64,000 bases of DNA from JAEKLB01 sp050249235 (GCA_050249235.1 JBFWQW010000005.1:1-64000), one strand, 5' to 3'; shown: positions 32,011-40,297, counted from the stretch's first letter. Numbers and translations: made by a program. Notes: a model not told the origin generated them from the letters alone.

Positions 32011-32545
32011 CGACCTCGACCTCCGGGGGCTGACCACCGGCTGCGACCAGCGCAACCGGCGCCACGCTAGGGACGCCCGTCGACACCGCGGGGGATGCCT
32101 GCCCGGCGGCGGGGGCAGCCGGCGCGGGTGCGGGCGCGAGGGAGGAGGCCGCGTCCGGCGCGAACCGCGGCCGCTCCGGCGCCGGGAGGAGGGAGAGCAG
32201 ACCCTGGTAGACGGCGAGGACGACCACGCCCGTCTTCAGGACCTCGATGGCGGCGGTGGCAAGGAGCCGGTCGCCCGCCGCGCCCGGGGCGTCGGCGGGT
32301 GCATCGCCGAGGGCATCACCGGGTGGGGCCGCGACGAGGGCCCGCGGAGCGGGAGCGCCGGCCTCGTCGTCACCGCCGCCCCGGGGCGGCGCGGGCCGGG
32401 CGCCGGGCGCCGGGGAAAGGCTCGAGAGATCGCCCTGGCGGACGGCCTCGGCCAGGCGCAGCAGTCCGCTGGCCAGCTCGTCGTAGGCGCGGCCGATCGA
32501 CGGCGCGACGGACTCGGTCGGTTCGGTGGTCGGCACAGCCGACAT
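31973..32545 (-). CDS. Hypothetical Ala/Pro-rich protein with one hydrophobic helix (190 aa)
   Basis: ATG 32545 is chosen because a strong AGGAGGT lies 8 nt upstream. The N-terminal 45 residues are amphipathic (SIGRAYDELASGLLRLAEAV), a Pro-rich linker follows, and a hydrophobic helix at about residues 100-130 (LLATAAIEVLKTGVVVLAVY, QGLLSLLP) may touch the membrane. It overlaps the DivIVA-like gene, so the two probably form a complex or share a process at the cell envelope. No family is recognised. Confidence 0.65.
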   Translation of the reverse strand: MSAVPTTEPTESVAPSIGRAYDELASGLLRLAEAVRQGDLSSLSPAPGARPAPPRGGGDDEAGAPAPRALVAAPPGDALGDAPADAPGAAGDRLLATAAIEVLKTGVVVLAVYQGLLSLLPAPERPRFAPDAASSLAPAPAPAAPAAGQASPAVSTGVPSVAPVALVAAGGQPPEVEVDGDGRTEPKAVP

Positions 32546-32572
32546 CGGGCACCTCCTTGCCCGGGAGGTATC
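32546..32572 (-). promoter_or_regulatory. Mutually exclusive hairpins around the ribosome site
   Basis: On the minus strand, ACCTCC-CGGGCAA-GGAGGT can pair the ribosome site with an upstream anti-site (6 bp, 7-nt loop). Alternatively CGGGC-AAGGAGGT-GCCCG presents it in a loop (5 bp, 8-nt loop). The two stems share bases and cannot coexist, so translation of the downstream gene could be switched. Confidence 0.45.
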
Positions 32573-32875
32573 GGCATCCCGCCGGGCGCCCTGAAGCCCG
32601 AGCGCGACCACCAGCCGACTCCCGCACCGCCCGGCGGGACGGCGGCGACCGGCGCCGCCCCCGGCCCAGCTGTCCCGGCGGGGCGGTGGAGGCACCCGGG
32701 GGCGCCGGCGGACCTGGCCCTCGGGCACTTCCCCGCCATCTCCCGCTGGGAACGGTCCGGCCGAGGCGGCCCGGGGCCGGTGCGGCGGCACCGACCCCGA
32801 TGGGGCCCCTCATGACGTAGTTGTATCACTACGGAGAGTGGTTTTCCTAGGCCGGCAGCCTGGCCCGGTGTGAGG
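32573..32875. other. Intergenic region with one AT-rich inverted repeat
   Basis: About 300 bp without a gene. Most is GC-rich and featureless. At 32816-32833 there is CGTAGT-tgtatc-ACTACG, a perfect 6-bp inverted repeat in the only AT-rich patch, followed by gttttcc. It probably marks the promoter of the coiled-coil operon, which would then have a long leader of some 250 nt. Confidence 0.4.
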
Positions 32876-33652
32876 TCAGGACTCGCCGGGGAACGGATCG
32901 AGCACGGGGAGGTCGATCCCCCACCCGCCCATGCCGAGCTCGAGCTGCCGGCAGGTCTCCTCGAGCACCTGGACCCTGGCGTAGCGCTTCGACTCCGCCG
33001 GCACCGTCACCCACGAGGCCGCCTCGTGATCCGTCCGCTCGAGCATGTCCTCCACGGCCAGCTCGTAGTCGTGGCGCCTGGCCCGGTTGCGCTCGTCCTC
33101 GTTCGTGAGCTTCCAGCGCTTCAGGGGGTCGCGCTCCCGGCGCTCGAAGCGGCGCTGCTGCTCGTCGTCCGAGATGTGCAGCCAGAACTTCACGAGGATC
33201 ATCCCCTCGGCGCACAGCGTCCGCTCGAAGTCGACGATCTCGCGGTAGGCCCGTCCCCACTGCTCCTCCGTGGCGAAGCCCTCGACCCGCTCGACGAGGA
33301 CCCGCCCGTACCAGCTCCGGTCGAAGATCGTCATGCCGCCCCAGCCGGGCAGCTGGGGCCAGAAGCGCCAGAGGAAGTGGTGCCGCTTCTCGTCGTAGGT
33401 GGGCGCCGACACCTGGGTGACCCGGACGTGGCGGGGGTCGATGGGCTCGACCAGGCGCCGGATGCACCCGCCCTTGCCGGCCGCGTCCCAGCCCTCGAAC
33501 ACGATGCAGATCGGCGGTCCGATCTCACCGCCCAACTGGCCGCCGAGGGTGAGGCGGAGGTGGAGGAGCCGGCGCTGGGCCACGGCCAGCCGCTCGGCCT
33601 CCTCCTTCGTGGAGATGGCCAGCCCGAGATCGAGGTCGTCGAGTCGTCCCAC
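32876..33652 (-). CDS. ppk2: Polyphosphate kinase 2
   Basis: This 258-residue P-loop kinase transfers phosphate between polyphosphate and nucleotides. Walker A is FEGWDAAGKGGCIRR, the lid/Walker B region has TIFDRSWYGRVLVERVEGF, and PPK2 landmarks RVTQVSAPTYDEKRHHFLWR, FWLHISDDEQQRRFERRERD, PLKRWKLTNEDE follow. It is a single-domain (class I-like) enzyme; direction (NDP to NTP or polyP synthesis) cannot be read here. GTG 33652 is chosen by family length, with only a weak GGGCGG site before it. Confidence 0.93.
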   Translation of the reverse strand: MGRLDDLDLGLAISTKEEAERLAVAQRRLLHLRLTLGGQLGGEIGPPICIVFEGWDAAGKGGCIRRLVEPIDPRHVRVTQVSAPTYDEKRHHFLWRFWPQLPGWGGMTIFDRSWYGRVLVERVEGFATEEQWGRAYREIVDFERTLCAEGMILVKFWLHISDDEQQRRFERRERDPLKRWKLTNEDERNRARRHDYELAVEDMLERTDHEAASWVTVPAESKRYARVQVLEETCRQLELGMGGWGIDLPVLDPFPGES

Positions 33653-33736
33653 CGCCCGACAGCGTGGCACGCCCGATCGGCGCGGCCATGCCCGTCGCTC
33701 GGACAGCGACGGGCGAACGGCGCCCGACGGGCCAGG

Positions 33737-33806
33737 ACCGTCAGCGCAGCTGGCGGCCGCCGACGGGCCGCCGACCGTCAGCGCAGCTGGCGGCCGCAGA
33801 CGGGCC
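33737..33806. repeat. 37-bp-period direct repeat duplicating the 3' end of the Rpf-like gene
   Basis: A 33-bp sequence (33774-33806) containing the last codons and the stop of the Rpf-like gene is repeated, with one substitution, at 33737-33769 immediately downstream. The second copy also contains the in-frame ...GRQLR-stop. A 4-bp linker separates the copies. Confidence 0.85.
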
Positions 33807-34917
33807 AGGCCCGCCAGCCCGACAGGCGCCACTGGTGGCGGGCGAGCTCGATCTGCGCCTCCCGCGAGTGCTGGTGCGGGTAGCCCTGCCCGCCGAGCCC
33901 CCGCCAGGTACCGAGCGCGAACTGGAGGCCGCCGTAGTAGCCGTTGCCGGTGTTGATGTCCCAGCGCCCACCGGACTCACAGGCGGCCAGCCGGTCGAAG
34001 TCCTCGTCGGTCGGCTCGCCCGGCTCCCAGCCGGTGGTGGCGGCCGCGAACAGCGGCAGCGGGTTGGTGACCACCGCCCAGTAGCCCCGGCCGTCGGGCT
34101 TGGCGACGATGTCGCGGATGGGGCCCTCGGCCCAGAAGCGACCGTGCCCGGGGGCGTCGCCGAAGGCGAACACCCCGCCGTCGGCGGCGATCAGCCAGTA
34201 GCCGTCGCCGGAGGGGGTGGCCGCCATCGAGGTCACCGGCGAGTTCAGGGGCGCGGCGCCCATCGAGCCGCGGAAGGCGGCGTCGCCGAACGCGAACACG
34301 CCGCCATCGGCGGCCGACATCCAGTAGCCCTCCCCGGAGGGCGACACCGTCATCGCCGTCACCGGCGAGTTCAGCGCCACCCCGCCGAGCGAGCCGTGGA
34401 ACGCGGCGTCGCCGAACGCGAACAGGCCGCCGTCGGCGGCGACGAGCCAGTAGCCCTCCCCGGAGGGGGTCACGGCCATCGCCGTCACCGGCGAGTTGAG
34501 CGCCATCCCTCCGAGCGACCCGTGGAACGTGGCCCCGCCGTAGCTGAACACGCCGCCGTCGGCGGCGACGACCCAGTAGCCGTCACCCTGGGGCCGGGCC
34601 GCCAGGTCGACGAGCGGGTGGGCGGTGGGCACGGTGCCGTCGAGCGGGTCGGCGTCGCCGAAGGCGAACACCCGGCCGCCTTCGGCCAGGGCCCAGTACC
34701 CCTCGCCGGAGGGGGTCACGGCCAGGCCGACCAACGAGCCGGCCGCTGCGTCCGGCGCGCCGAGGGCGTCGGCGTCGCCCGCGGGGAGGATGCGGCCCAG
34801 GTCCTTCGGGGCCACGTTGGCACCCGACGTGGCCGTCGGGAGTTGGAGCGCCACCTGCGTGAGGGTGAGGGCGGCGCCGGCGGCGAACGCTCGTGCGGGC
34901 GCGCGTCGTCGGGACAA
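33778..34917 (-). CDS. Secreted Rpf/transglycosylase-like protein with GYWLVAADGG repeats
   Basis: This 379-residue exported protein has an N-terminal basic/hydrophobic signal (RAFAAGAALTLTQVALQLP), then six or seven repeats of about 42 residues, each with a core such as SGEGYWLVAADGGVFAFGDA (residues about 60-290), likely a beta-propeller-like fold. The last 75 residues form a resuscitation-promoting-factor-like domain: RLAACESGGRWDINTGNGYY, GGLQFALGTWRGLGG and GWRAWPVCG, with the catalytic Glu in ACESGG. It probably cleaves or binds peptidoglycan at growth resumption. The upstream leader is structured and a palindromic promoter is present. Confidence 0.88.
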   Translation of the reverse strand: MSRRRAPARAFAAGAALTLTQVALQLPTATSGANVAPKDLGRILPAGDADALGAPDAAAGSLVGLAVTPSGEGYWALAEGGRVFAFGDADPLDGTVPTAHPLVDLAARPQGDGYWVVAADGGVFSYGGATFHGSLGGMALNSPVTAMAVTPSGEGYWLVAADGGLFAFGDAAFHGSLGGVALNSPVTAMTVSPSGEGYWMSAADGGVFAFGDAAFRGSMGAAPLNSPVTSMAATPSGDGYWLIAADGGVFAFGDAPGHGRFWAEGPIRDIVAKPDGRGYWAVVTNPLPLFAAATTGWEPGEPTDEDFDRLAACESGGRWDINTGNGYYGGLQFALGTWRGLGGQGYPHQHSREAQIELARHQWRLSGWRAWPVCGRQLR

Positions 34918-34980
34918 TGGAGGCTCCTTTCAGGGTCGTCCATCCACCGGCCCCCGTTCGCCGGGGCGGGCATCGGTGAA

Positions 34981-35027
34981 GTCGGGCCTCGGCTCGGCGA
35001 GCAAGGGGCGCAGCGCGCCGAGGCCGA
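34981..35027 (-). promoter_or_regulatory. Long hairpin in the leader of the Rpf-like gene
   Basis: GGCCTCGGC pairs perfectly with GCCGAGGCC across 41 bases, with further flanking GTCGG/CGAC pairing past one bulged base. It lies 64-110 nt before the start, inside the predicted 5' leader. It may attenuate transcription or be part of an RNA regulator. I did not find convincing conserved blocks of the c-di-AMP riboswitch often seen before rpf genes. Confidence 0.45.
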
Positions 35028-35052
35028 CCCTTCTCGTCGGTAGGGGGCCCAA

Positions 35053-35092
35053 ACTAACTAGTTAGTCACGCGATCGCAATGTGAGGTTGGAC
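35053..35092 (-). promoter_or_regulatory. Promoter with 14-bp palindrome for the Rpf-like gene
   Basis: On the minus strand TTGCGA, a 17-bp spacer and TAGTTT form a plausible promoter. The perfect palindrome ACTAACTAGTTAGT (35053-35066) overlaps the spacer and -10 and is strikingly AT-rich for this genome, so a repressor probably binds it. Confidence 0.65.
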
Positions 35093-35213
35093 ACAGCCGG
35101 CCGACAGCCCGGACGCCGCAACGTCGCCGCAATCCCGTCGAGGCCCATGACCCCGGATCTCCCCGGGTCGCTCCCCCGGCCGGGGCCGCGACCCGGGGAC
35201 GCCGGCGGGCCGC

Positions 35214-35243
35214 GGCGGGTGAGGGGAACCGCCCTCACCCGCC
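35214..35243 (-). terminator. Perfect 12-bp terminator hairpin after the alpha/beta hydrolase
   Basis: GGCGGGTGAGGG, 6-nt loop, CCCTCACCCGCC, starting 31 bp downstream of the alpha/beta hydrolase stop on the minus strand. No U-tract. Confidence 0.7.
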
Positions 35244-35273
35244 TTCCCCGGCACCACCGGCGCCGGGAGGGGC

Positions 35274-36215
35274 TCAGGAGCGGCGGAACTCGGCGACGAG
35301 GGCGGCCAGCTCCAGCGGCTTGTCGTTCTGCACCGCGTGGCCGGCGCCGTCGACCGTCTCCACCCGGGCGTCCGGCCGGTGCTGGCGGAAGGCGGCGACG
35401 GCTTCGTCGCTGACGACCGGCGAACGACTCCCCCGCACCAGCATCGTGGGCACCTGCAGGCCGGCGATGTCGTCCCAGAGCGGCGAGAAGTCGGGCGGGG
35501 GCTGGTCGGCCGTGCGGGCCGGGTCGAAGAGCCGGTCGTAGCGCCAGCCCCAGCGGCCGTCCTCGAGCGGCCGGGAATTGTGCCGGAGTCCCGGGATGAT
35601 CGACTCGGGGGTGCGGTGCGGCATCGTCGCCGCCGTGGCGTCGAGGAGGGCCTGGAACGAGTCGTAGGTGCGGGGCCCGGACAGCAGGTCGGTCGGCGCC
35701 GGCGGCCGGGCCTCGTCGGCGTCGCGGCGACCGAGCCCGGGCGTGATGTCGACGAGCACGAGCCGACGGACCAGGTCGGTCCGTCCGGCCGCCACCCGCA
35801 GCGACGACAGCCCGCCGAGCGACATCCCCACCACCACGTCGGCGTCCGGCGCCAGCTGCTCGACCAGCGCGGCCAGCGCCACGGCGTTGGTGGCCGGCGA
35901 GTAGTCCCGGTCGTCCCGCCAGTCGGAGTGGCCGTGACCGGGGAGGTCGACGGCCACGAGCGGTGCGCCGAGGGCCATCGCGAACGTGTCCCAGGTGTGG
36001 GCGTTCTGCCCGGCCCCGTGGACGACGACCAGCTCCGGCGGCTCCTCGCCCCACACCAGCGCGCTCAGCCGGCGGCCCCCGCCCACCTCGACGTGCCGGC
36101 GGGCCACCGCCGGCCGGCCCGACCAGGCAAGGCCGGCCCAGGCGGCGTGGCCCTCGAGGAAGGCGAACTCGTCGTAGTCCTCGCCGTGCACGTCGATCTC
36201 CGACCAGGCCACCAC
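35274..36215 (-). CDS. Alpha/beta hydrolase
   Basis: The 313-residue hydrolase has oxyanion motif VVHGAGQNAHTWDTFA, DLPGHGHSDWRDD, nucleophile elbow VVGMSLGGLSSLR (Ser in GMSLGG), acid in LVRGSRSPVVSDEA and catalytic His in DGAGHAVQNDKP. It fits esterases, C-C hydrolases or lactonases; substrate unknown. Start GTG 36215 is 8 nt after a TACCCT box, so it is probably leaderless; GTG 36212 is an alternative. It is divergent from the metallophosphoesterase. Confidence 0.88.
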   Translation of the reverse strand: MVAWSEIDVHGEDYDEFAFLEGHAAWAGLAWSGRPAVARRHVEVGGGRRLSALVWGEEPPELVVVHGAGQNAHTWDTFAMALGAPLVAVDLPGHGHSDWRDDRDYSPATNAVALAALVEQLAPDADVVVGMSLGGLSSLRVAAGRTDLVRRLVLVDITPGLGRRDADEARPPAPTDLLSGPRTYDSFQALLDATAATMPHRTPESIIPGLRHNSRPLEDGRWGWRYDRLFDPARTADQPPPDFSPLWDDIAGLQVPTMLVRGSRSPVVSDEAVAAFRQHRPDARVETVDGAGHAVQNDKPLELAALVAEFRRS

Positions 36216-36356
36216 CGCGGCGAAGGGTAATCCTGCCCCGGCATGTCCAGCTGGGGCGGCGGGCGCCGGGTCCCGCGCCGCTCGCCCCGCGCCCCGCGTC
36301 CGGTCCGGACGGCCCGGCGGGCCCGGCTGTCGCTCCCGGCCGCACCCTCTGAGAAC

Positions 36357-37076
36357 ATGGCGCCGATGACCGACGCCCGACGCCCGGCCCGTGTCCTGCA
36401 CACGAGCGACGTCCACCTCGCCCTGCCCGGGTCGCGCGAGGAGGTCGCCTTCCGGGCCGCGCTGGCCCTGGCCGGCGAGCTCGACGTCGACGCCGTGCTC
36501 ATCGCCGGCGACCTGTTCGACCACGCCCGCGTCCCCGACGCCGTGCTCGACCTCGCCGCCGACGAGCTCGGGCGGCTGGGCCGGCCGGTCGTGCTGCTCC
36601 CGGGCAACCACGACGTGCTCGACGCCCGCTCCGTCCACGGGCGCTTCGAGGTGGCCCGGCGTTGCGCCAACGTGCAGCTCCTCGACGACCCCGAAGGCTC
36701 CACCGTCGACGTGCCGGGAACCGACATCGTCGTGTGGGGGCGGGGCATGGTCGAGCACGAGCCGCGGTACCGGCCCCTTGCCGGGCTCCCCGCCCGCCGG
36801 CCCGATGCCTGGTGCATCGCCGCCGCCCACGGGTTGATCGTCGACGACGAGCGCAGCGGCCGGTCGTCGACGATCCTCCCCGACGACCTCGACGTCGACT
36901 GGGACTACGTGGCCCTCGGTCACATCCACCAGCACCGCGTCGTCAGCGCGCCCCGGACGGTCGCCTGCTATCCCGGCGCCACCGCGTCGTCACGCGACGG
37001 GGCGCCCGGCGTGGTGCTCGTCGAGCTCCACCCCGGCCGGCCGGTCGAGCTCACCTGGACCACCCTCGCCCCCTGA
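36357..37076 (+). CDS. Metallophosphoesterase (SbcD/Mre11-like fold)
   Basis: This 239-residue calcineurin-like phosphoesterase has all five metal motifs: HTSDVHLAL, AGDLFDHA, LLPGNHDVLD, AAHGLIVDD and ALGHIHQHRV. Length and the tight domain resemble the nuclease core of SbcD but without an SbcC partner gene, so it may be an independent phosphodiesterase or DNA nuclease. ATG 36357 and ATG 36366 are both possible starts. A strong hairpin follows the stop. Confidence 0.88.
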   Translation: MAPMTDARRPARVLHTSDVHLALPGSREEVAFRAALALAGELDVDAVLIAGDLFDHARVPDAVLDLAADELGRLGRPVVLLPGNHDVLDARSVHGRFEVARRCANVQLLDDPEGSTVDVPGTDIVVWGRGMVEHEPRYRPLAGLPARRPDAWCIAAAHGLIVDDERSGRSSTILPDDLDVDWDYVALGHIHQHRVVSAPRTVACYPGATASSRDGAPGVVLVELHPGRPVELTWTTLAP

Positions 37077-37093
37077 CCCTGGCCGGGCGCGGA

Positions 37094-37121
37094 GGAGGGC
37101 CACCCGCCCGGGTGGCCCTCC
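37094..37121. terminator. Perfect 13-bp bidirectional terminator
   Basis: GGAGGGCCACCCG (37094-37106) and CGGGTGGCCCTCC (37109-37121) with a 2-nt gap form a nearly continuous palindrome between the convergent metallophosphoesterase and binding-protein genes. No U-tract follows on either side. Confidence 0.75.
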
Positions 37122-37161
37122 CTCGTCGGTCTCCTGAGCCGGGACCCGCCCGGCAACGGTC

Positions 37162-38760
37162 CTACTTCTTGATGTAGACCTTCGTCGGGTCCGGGTAGAG
37201 GGCGCCGAGCTGGTTCGGCTTCCACGTGATGTCGCCGATTCGGTCGCCGTTCCACACCTGCGACGCCGTGGTGTGGATGCCCCAGACGCCGAGGGCGTTG
37301 TCGCTCAGGTACTTGCTGATCTTCGACCAGAGCGCGACCGCCTCCTTGCTGCCGGGATCGAGGGCACGGAGGTCGTTCACCATCTTCGTGAACGCCGGGT
37401 CCTGCGGGTCGCAGGTGTTGCCGACGCTGCCGGGCATGAAGTTGCGGGTGATCTTGTCGGTCCAGAACCGGGTCTGGGGAGTGACGGTCATCGCCATCTT
37501 CCCGTCGATGTAGTAGTCCTGCACGACGTTCGGCGAGGCCTCGAGCTTGAGCGTGATGCCCGCCTTGGCCCACTGCTGCTGCAGGAGCTCGTGGGCCTGG
37601 TTGGCGGTGCCGCCGGCCGTCGACGTGACGAGCGACAGCTCGAGGTTCGCGTGCCCTGCATCGGCCAGGAGCTTCTTGGCCTTGTCGAGGTCGTACTCGT
37701 AGACGTCGTCGAGGCTGTCGTCGTGGTACGGGCTGCTCGAGCCGAAGAACTGCGACATCGGCTCGCCCTTGCCGTCGGCCAGGACCTGGTTCAGGGCGTC
37801 CTTGTCGGTCGCGAAGTTGAGGGCCTGGCGGACGCGGACGTCGCCGAGGGCCGGGTACTTCTTGCACTGGAGCCCGACCCAGAGCACCGCGTCCGGGTTG
37901 GCGATCGTCCGCGTCTCGAGCCCGACGCCCTGGACCTGGGTGAGCCCGGCGTTGGAGATCGGACTCGCGTCGATCGTCTTGGTGCGCAGGGCGTTGATCG
38001 TCGAGGTCTCGCTGGCCGTGTCGATGATCTCGACGCCGGCCAGTCGCACGTCGTCGGCGCCGTAGTAGCCGTCCCACTTGGCGAGCTTCAGGAGCTGCTG
38101 CGAGCGGCTCTCGAACTTGAAGGCGCCGGCACCGACCGGCGCGGTGTTGAAGTCCTTGCCGGCCGCAACCGCCGCCGGCGAGATCGGCGCGGTCTCGTGG
38201 TGGGCGAGGAGGTTGTAGAAGGCGCCCGCGATCGGCTGGCTCAGGTTGATCGTGAACACCGTCGGGCTGGTCACGTCGATCGACGAGATGAGCGAGAGCT
38301 CGGCCGTCCGCATCGAGCGGGCCTGGTTGGCGGTCTTGTTGCGCAGGATCGAGAACTTGGCCGCCTCCGCGTCGAGCGCGGTGCCGTCCTGGAAGGTCAG
38401 ACCCGACCGGAGCTCGACCCTGATGGTCGACGGGTTCACGATCGTGGCCTTCTCGGCCAGGCCGGGCTCGTAGGTGCCGTCCTCGAGCTGGTGGAGGAGC
38501 GAGTCGGTGAACATGGCATGGATCCAGAACTCGGTCGGCGCGTTGGCCTGGATCGGATCGAGCTTCAGCTCGGGTTGGACCAGCGCGTACGCCAGCCGCA
38601 GGACCCCGGCGGGATCGACGTCGGCCGACTCGGCCTCGTCGGCGTCGGGCCCGTCGTCGTCGTCACCCCCGCACGACGCGAGGAGCAACACCGCGGCCAA
38701 CAGTGCGGCGAGGATGCCGAAGCTCCTCCTCGCGCGCGTATGCACGAATCCATCGATCAC
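37162..38760 (-). CDS. ABC transporter substrate-binding lipoprotein, family 5 (peptide/opine type)
   Basis: This 532-residue exported lipoprotein has lipobox LLLASC with Cys30, an unusually acidic linker (DDDDGPDADEAESADVD), then the SBP_bac_5 fold: YEPGLAEKATIVNPSTIRVE, LRSGLTFQDGTALDAEAAKF, RVRQALNFATDKDALNQ. Family members deliver oligopeptides, nickel, haem or sugars to an ABC permease. No permease or ATPase gene is adjacent on either side, so the transporter must be elsewhere or absent. The GTG start has a GGGGGG ribosome site 8 nt upstream. Confidence 0.92.
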   Translation of the reverse strand: MIDGFVHTRARRSFGILAALLAAVLLLASCGGDDDDGPDADEAESADVDPAGVLRLAYALVQPELKLDPIQANAPTEFWIHAMFTDSLLHQLEDGTYEPGLAEKATIVNPSTIRVELRSGLTFQDGTALDAEAAKFSILRNKTANQARSMRTAELSLISSIDVTSPTVFTINLSQPIAGAFYNLLAHHETAPISPAAVAAGKDFNTAPVGAGAFKFESRSQQLLKLAKWDGYYGADDVRLAGVEIIDTASETSTINALRTKTIDASPISNAGLTQVQGVGLETRTIANPDAVLWVGLQCKKYPALGDVRVRQALNFATDKDALNQVLADGKGEPMSQFFGSSSPYHDDSLDDVYEYDLDKAKKLLADAGHANLELSLVTSTAGGTANQAHELLQQQWAKAGITLKLEASPNVVQDYYIDGKMAMTVTPQTRFWTDKITRNFMPGSVGNTCDPQDPAFTKMVNDLRALDPGSKEAVALWSKISKYLSDNALGVWGIHTTASQVWNGDRIGDITWKPNQLGALYPDPTKVYIKK

Positions 38761-38848
38761 GTCCGGACCCCCCCTGGTCGTCGGCGTGCGACGCGCGCCG
38801 TCTGCGAACTGACACCGTACGAAACCACGATTTCAATCGGCGGTGCAA

Positions 38849-38932
38849 GCGCGGCGCACGGAACGACCAGCGCGGCGCACGGAACGACCAGCGCGGCGCA
38901 CGGAACGACCAGCGCGGCGCACGGAACGACCA
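38849..38932. repeat. 21-bp tandem repeat, four copies
   Basis: Four identical 21-bp units with core GCGCGGCGCACGGAACGACC plus a partial fifth lie in the divergent region between the binding-protein start and the thioesterase start. Being identical and in multiples of two helical turns, they may present repeated protein-binding faces. There are no spacers, so it is not CRISPR. Confidence 0.9.
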
Positions 38933-38976
38933 GCGCGGCGGCGCACGGGGGAAGACCGCCGACCTACGGTCGGGCC

Positions 38977-39408
38977 ATGCACGAGGACGAGTACACGCTC
39001 ATCGAGGACGTGGCGGGTCCGGCCAAGGAGCAGGCCGGCCACCACCTCGTCGACTACGAGACCGGGATGCTGCTCTCGACCTTCTGGTCCGCCTACCTGG
39101 CCCGGGTGCGGGCCGGCACGGCCCCGGGCCCGGGGCCGGTGCTGCGCCGGACCACCAACGACTTCCTCGCCGAGGGCTTCTCGGGCCAGTCCTTCCAGCG
39201 GGGCATTCGGATGGTGTCCCGCACCCGCCGGGGCTGCACCTTCCATGCCGGGCTCTGGCACGCAGACGACGGCCGGATGATCCAGACCTCGGAGATCGTC
39301 ACCGTGTTCGTGGCCGACGGCAGGGCCGCCGAGATCCCCGACGACGTCTGGGCCAACGTCGAGGCGCTCGAGGGCCGGACCATCCCCGTGACGGAGCGCA
39401 CCCCGTGA
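38977..39408 (+). CDS. Hotdog-fold acyl-CoA thioesterase-like protein
   Basis: This 143-residue protein is best read as a thioesterase of the 4HBT/hotdog superfamily. The segment IRMVSRTRRGCTFHAGLWHA, then DDGRMIQTSEIVTVFVADGR and AAEIPDDVWANVEALEGRT, has the beta-strand pattern and wording of acyl-CoA thioesterases. It would hydrolyse an acyl-CoA to free acid and CoA. A TACGGT box ends 6 nt before the ATG (leaderless). Its stop overlaps the AKR start (GTGA), indicating an operon of three genes. Confidence 0.7.
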   Translation: MHEDEYTLIEDVAGPAKEQAGHHLVDYETGMLLSTFWSAYLARVRAGTAPGPGPVLRRTTNDFLAEGFSGQSFQRGIRMVSRTRRGCTFHAGLWHADDGRMIQTSEIVTVFVADGRAAEIPDDVWANVEALEGRTIPVTERTP

Positions 39409-40295
39409 CCGGGCCGCTCACCGACGACACCGTCGGCACGGTCACGTTCGGCGACATCACCGCCCGGCGCCTGGGCTTCGGCGCCATGCGGGTGTCCGGG
39501 GCCCGGAACGCCGACGGCGTCCGCGACCGGGCCGAGGCCGTCGCCCTCTATCGGGCCGTCTACGACCGGGGCGTCAACTTCGTCGACACCGCCAACATCT
39601 ACGGCTACGGCGAGTCGGAGGAGATCCTCGCCGAGGCGCTGCATCCGTATCCCGACGACCTGTTCATCACCACCAAGGCCGGCTTCAAGCCGGGCAAGAT
39701 CGAGCCGGGCAAGTCGTCGCTCCCGCCCCTCGGGCGCCCGGAGCACATCAAGGAGGAGTGCGACAAGAGCCTGGCCCGCCTCCGCCTCGACTGCATCCCC
39801 CTCTACCAGGTGCACGTGCCCGACCCCGACGTGCCCTACGAGGAGACGGTGGGAGCCTTCGTCGAGCTGCAGCAGGCCGGGAAGGTGCGCCACATCGGCG
39901 TCTCCAACGTGAACCTCGAGCAGCTGGCCCTGGCCCGGTCGCTGTGCGAGGTGGTATCGGTGCAGAACGCCTACAACGTCGCCCGGCGGTCCTCCGAGCC
40001 GGTCCTGCGGGCCTGCGAGGACAGCGGGATCGTCTTCATCCCCCACTCGCCGAACATCCTCGGCGAGGGCGAGGCGGCGACGGCGGTGGCCGAGATCGCC
40101 GCCGCCCACGGCGTGTCCACCCAGCAGGTGGCGGTGGCCTGGCTCCTGGCCCACTCGGCCGCGGCCGCGCCCATACCCGGCACCTCGAAGGTCGCCCACG
40201 CCGTCGACAACGTCGACACCGCCTGGCTGCGGCTGTCCGGCGACGAGCTGGCCCGGCTCGACGCCGCCGGCCGGGCCACCGTGCCGGGGGCCTGA
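39405..40295 (+). CDS. Aldo/keto reductase
   Basis: This 296-residue NAD(P)H-dependent oxidoreductase of the AKR fold has catalytic tetrad residues visible as Asp (FVDTANIYG), Tyr (IYGYGESEEIL), Lys (FITTKAGFK) and His (YQVHVPDP). Cofactor and substrate loops are VRHIGVSNVNLEQL, SVQNAYN and PIPGTSK. It reduces carbonyls of sugars, steroids or xenobiotics. The GTG start overlaps the thioesterase stop. Confidence 0.92.
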   Translation: MTGPLTDDTVGTVTFGDITARRLGFGAMRVSGARNADGVRDRAEAVALYRAVYDRGVNFVDTANIYGYGESEEILAEALHPYPDDLFITTKAGFKPGKIEPGKSSLPPLGRPEHIKEECDKSLARLRLDCIPLYQVHVPDPDVPYEETVGAFVELQQAGKVRHIGVSNVNLEQLALARSLCEVVSVQNAYNVARRSSEPVLRACEDSGIVFIPHSPNILGEGEAATAVAEIAAAHGVSTQQVAVAWLLAHSAAAAPIPGTSKVAHAVDNVDTAWLRLSGDELARLDAAGRATVPGA

Positions 40296-40297
40296 CC

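Noticed and set aside
34918..35066. c-di-AMP (ydaO) riboswitch before the Rpf-like gene
   Set aside because: Position and gene fit, but I could not match the conserved sequence blocks by eye, so only a generic hairpin is reported.
38849..38932. CRISPR-like array
   Set aside because: The units are contiguous identical repeats with no spacers and there are no cas genes.
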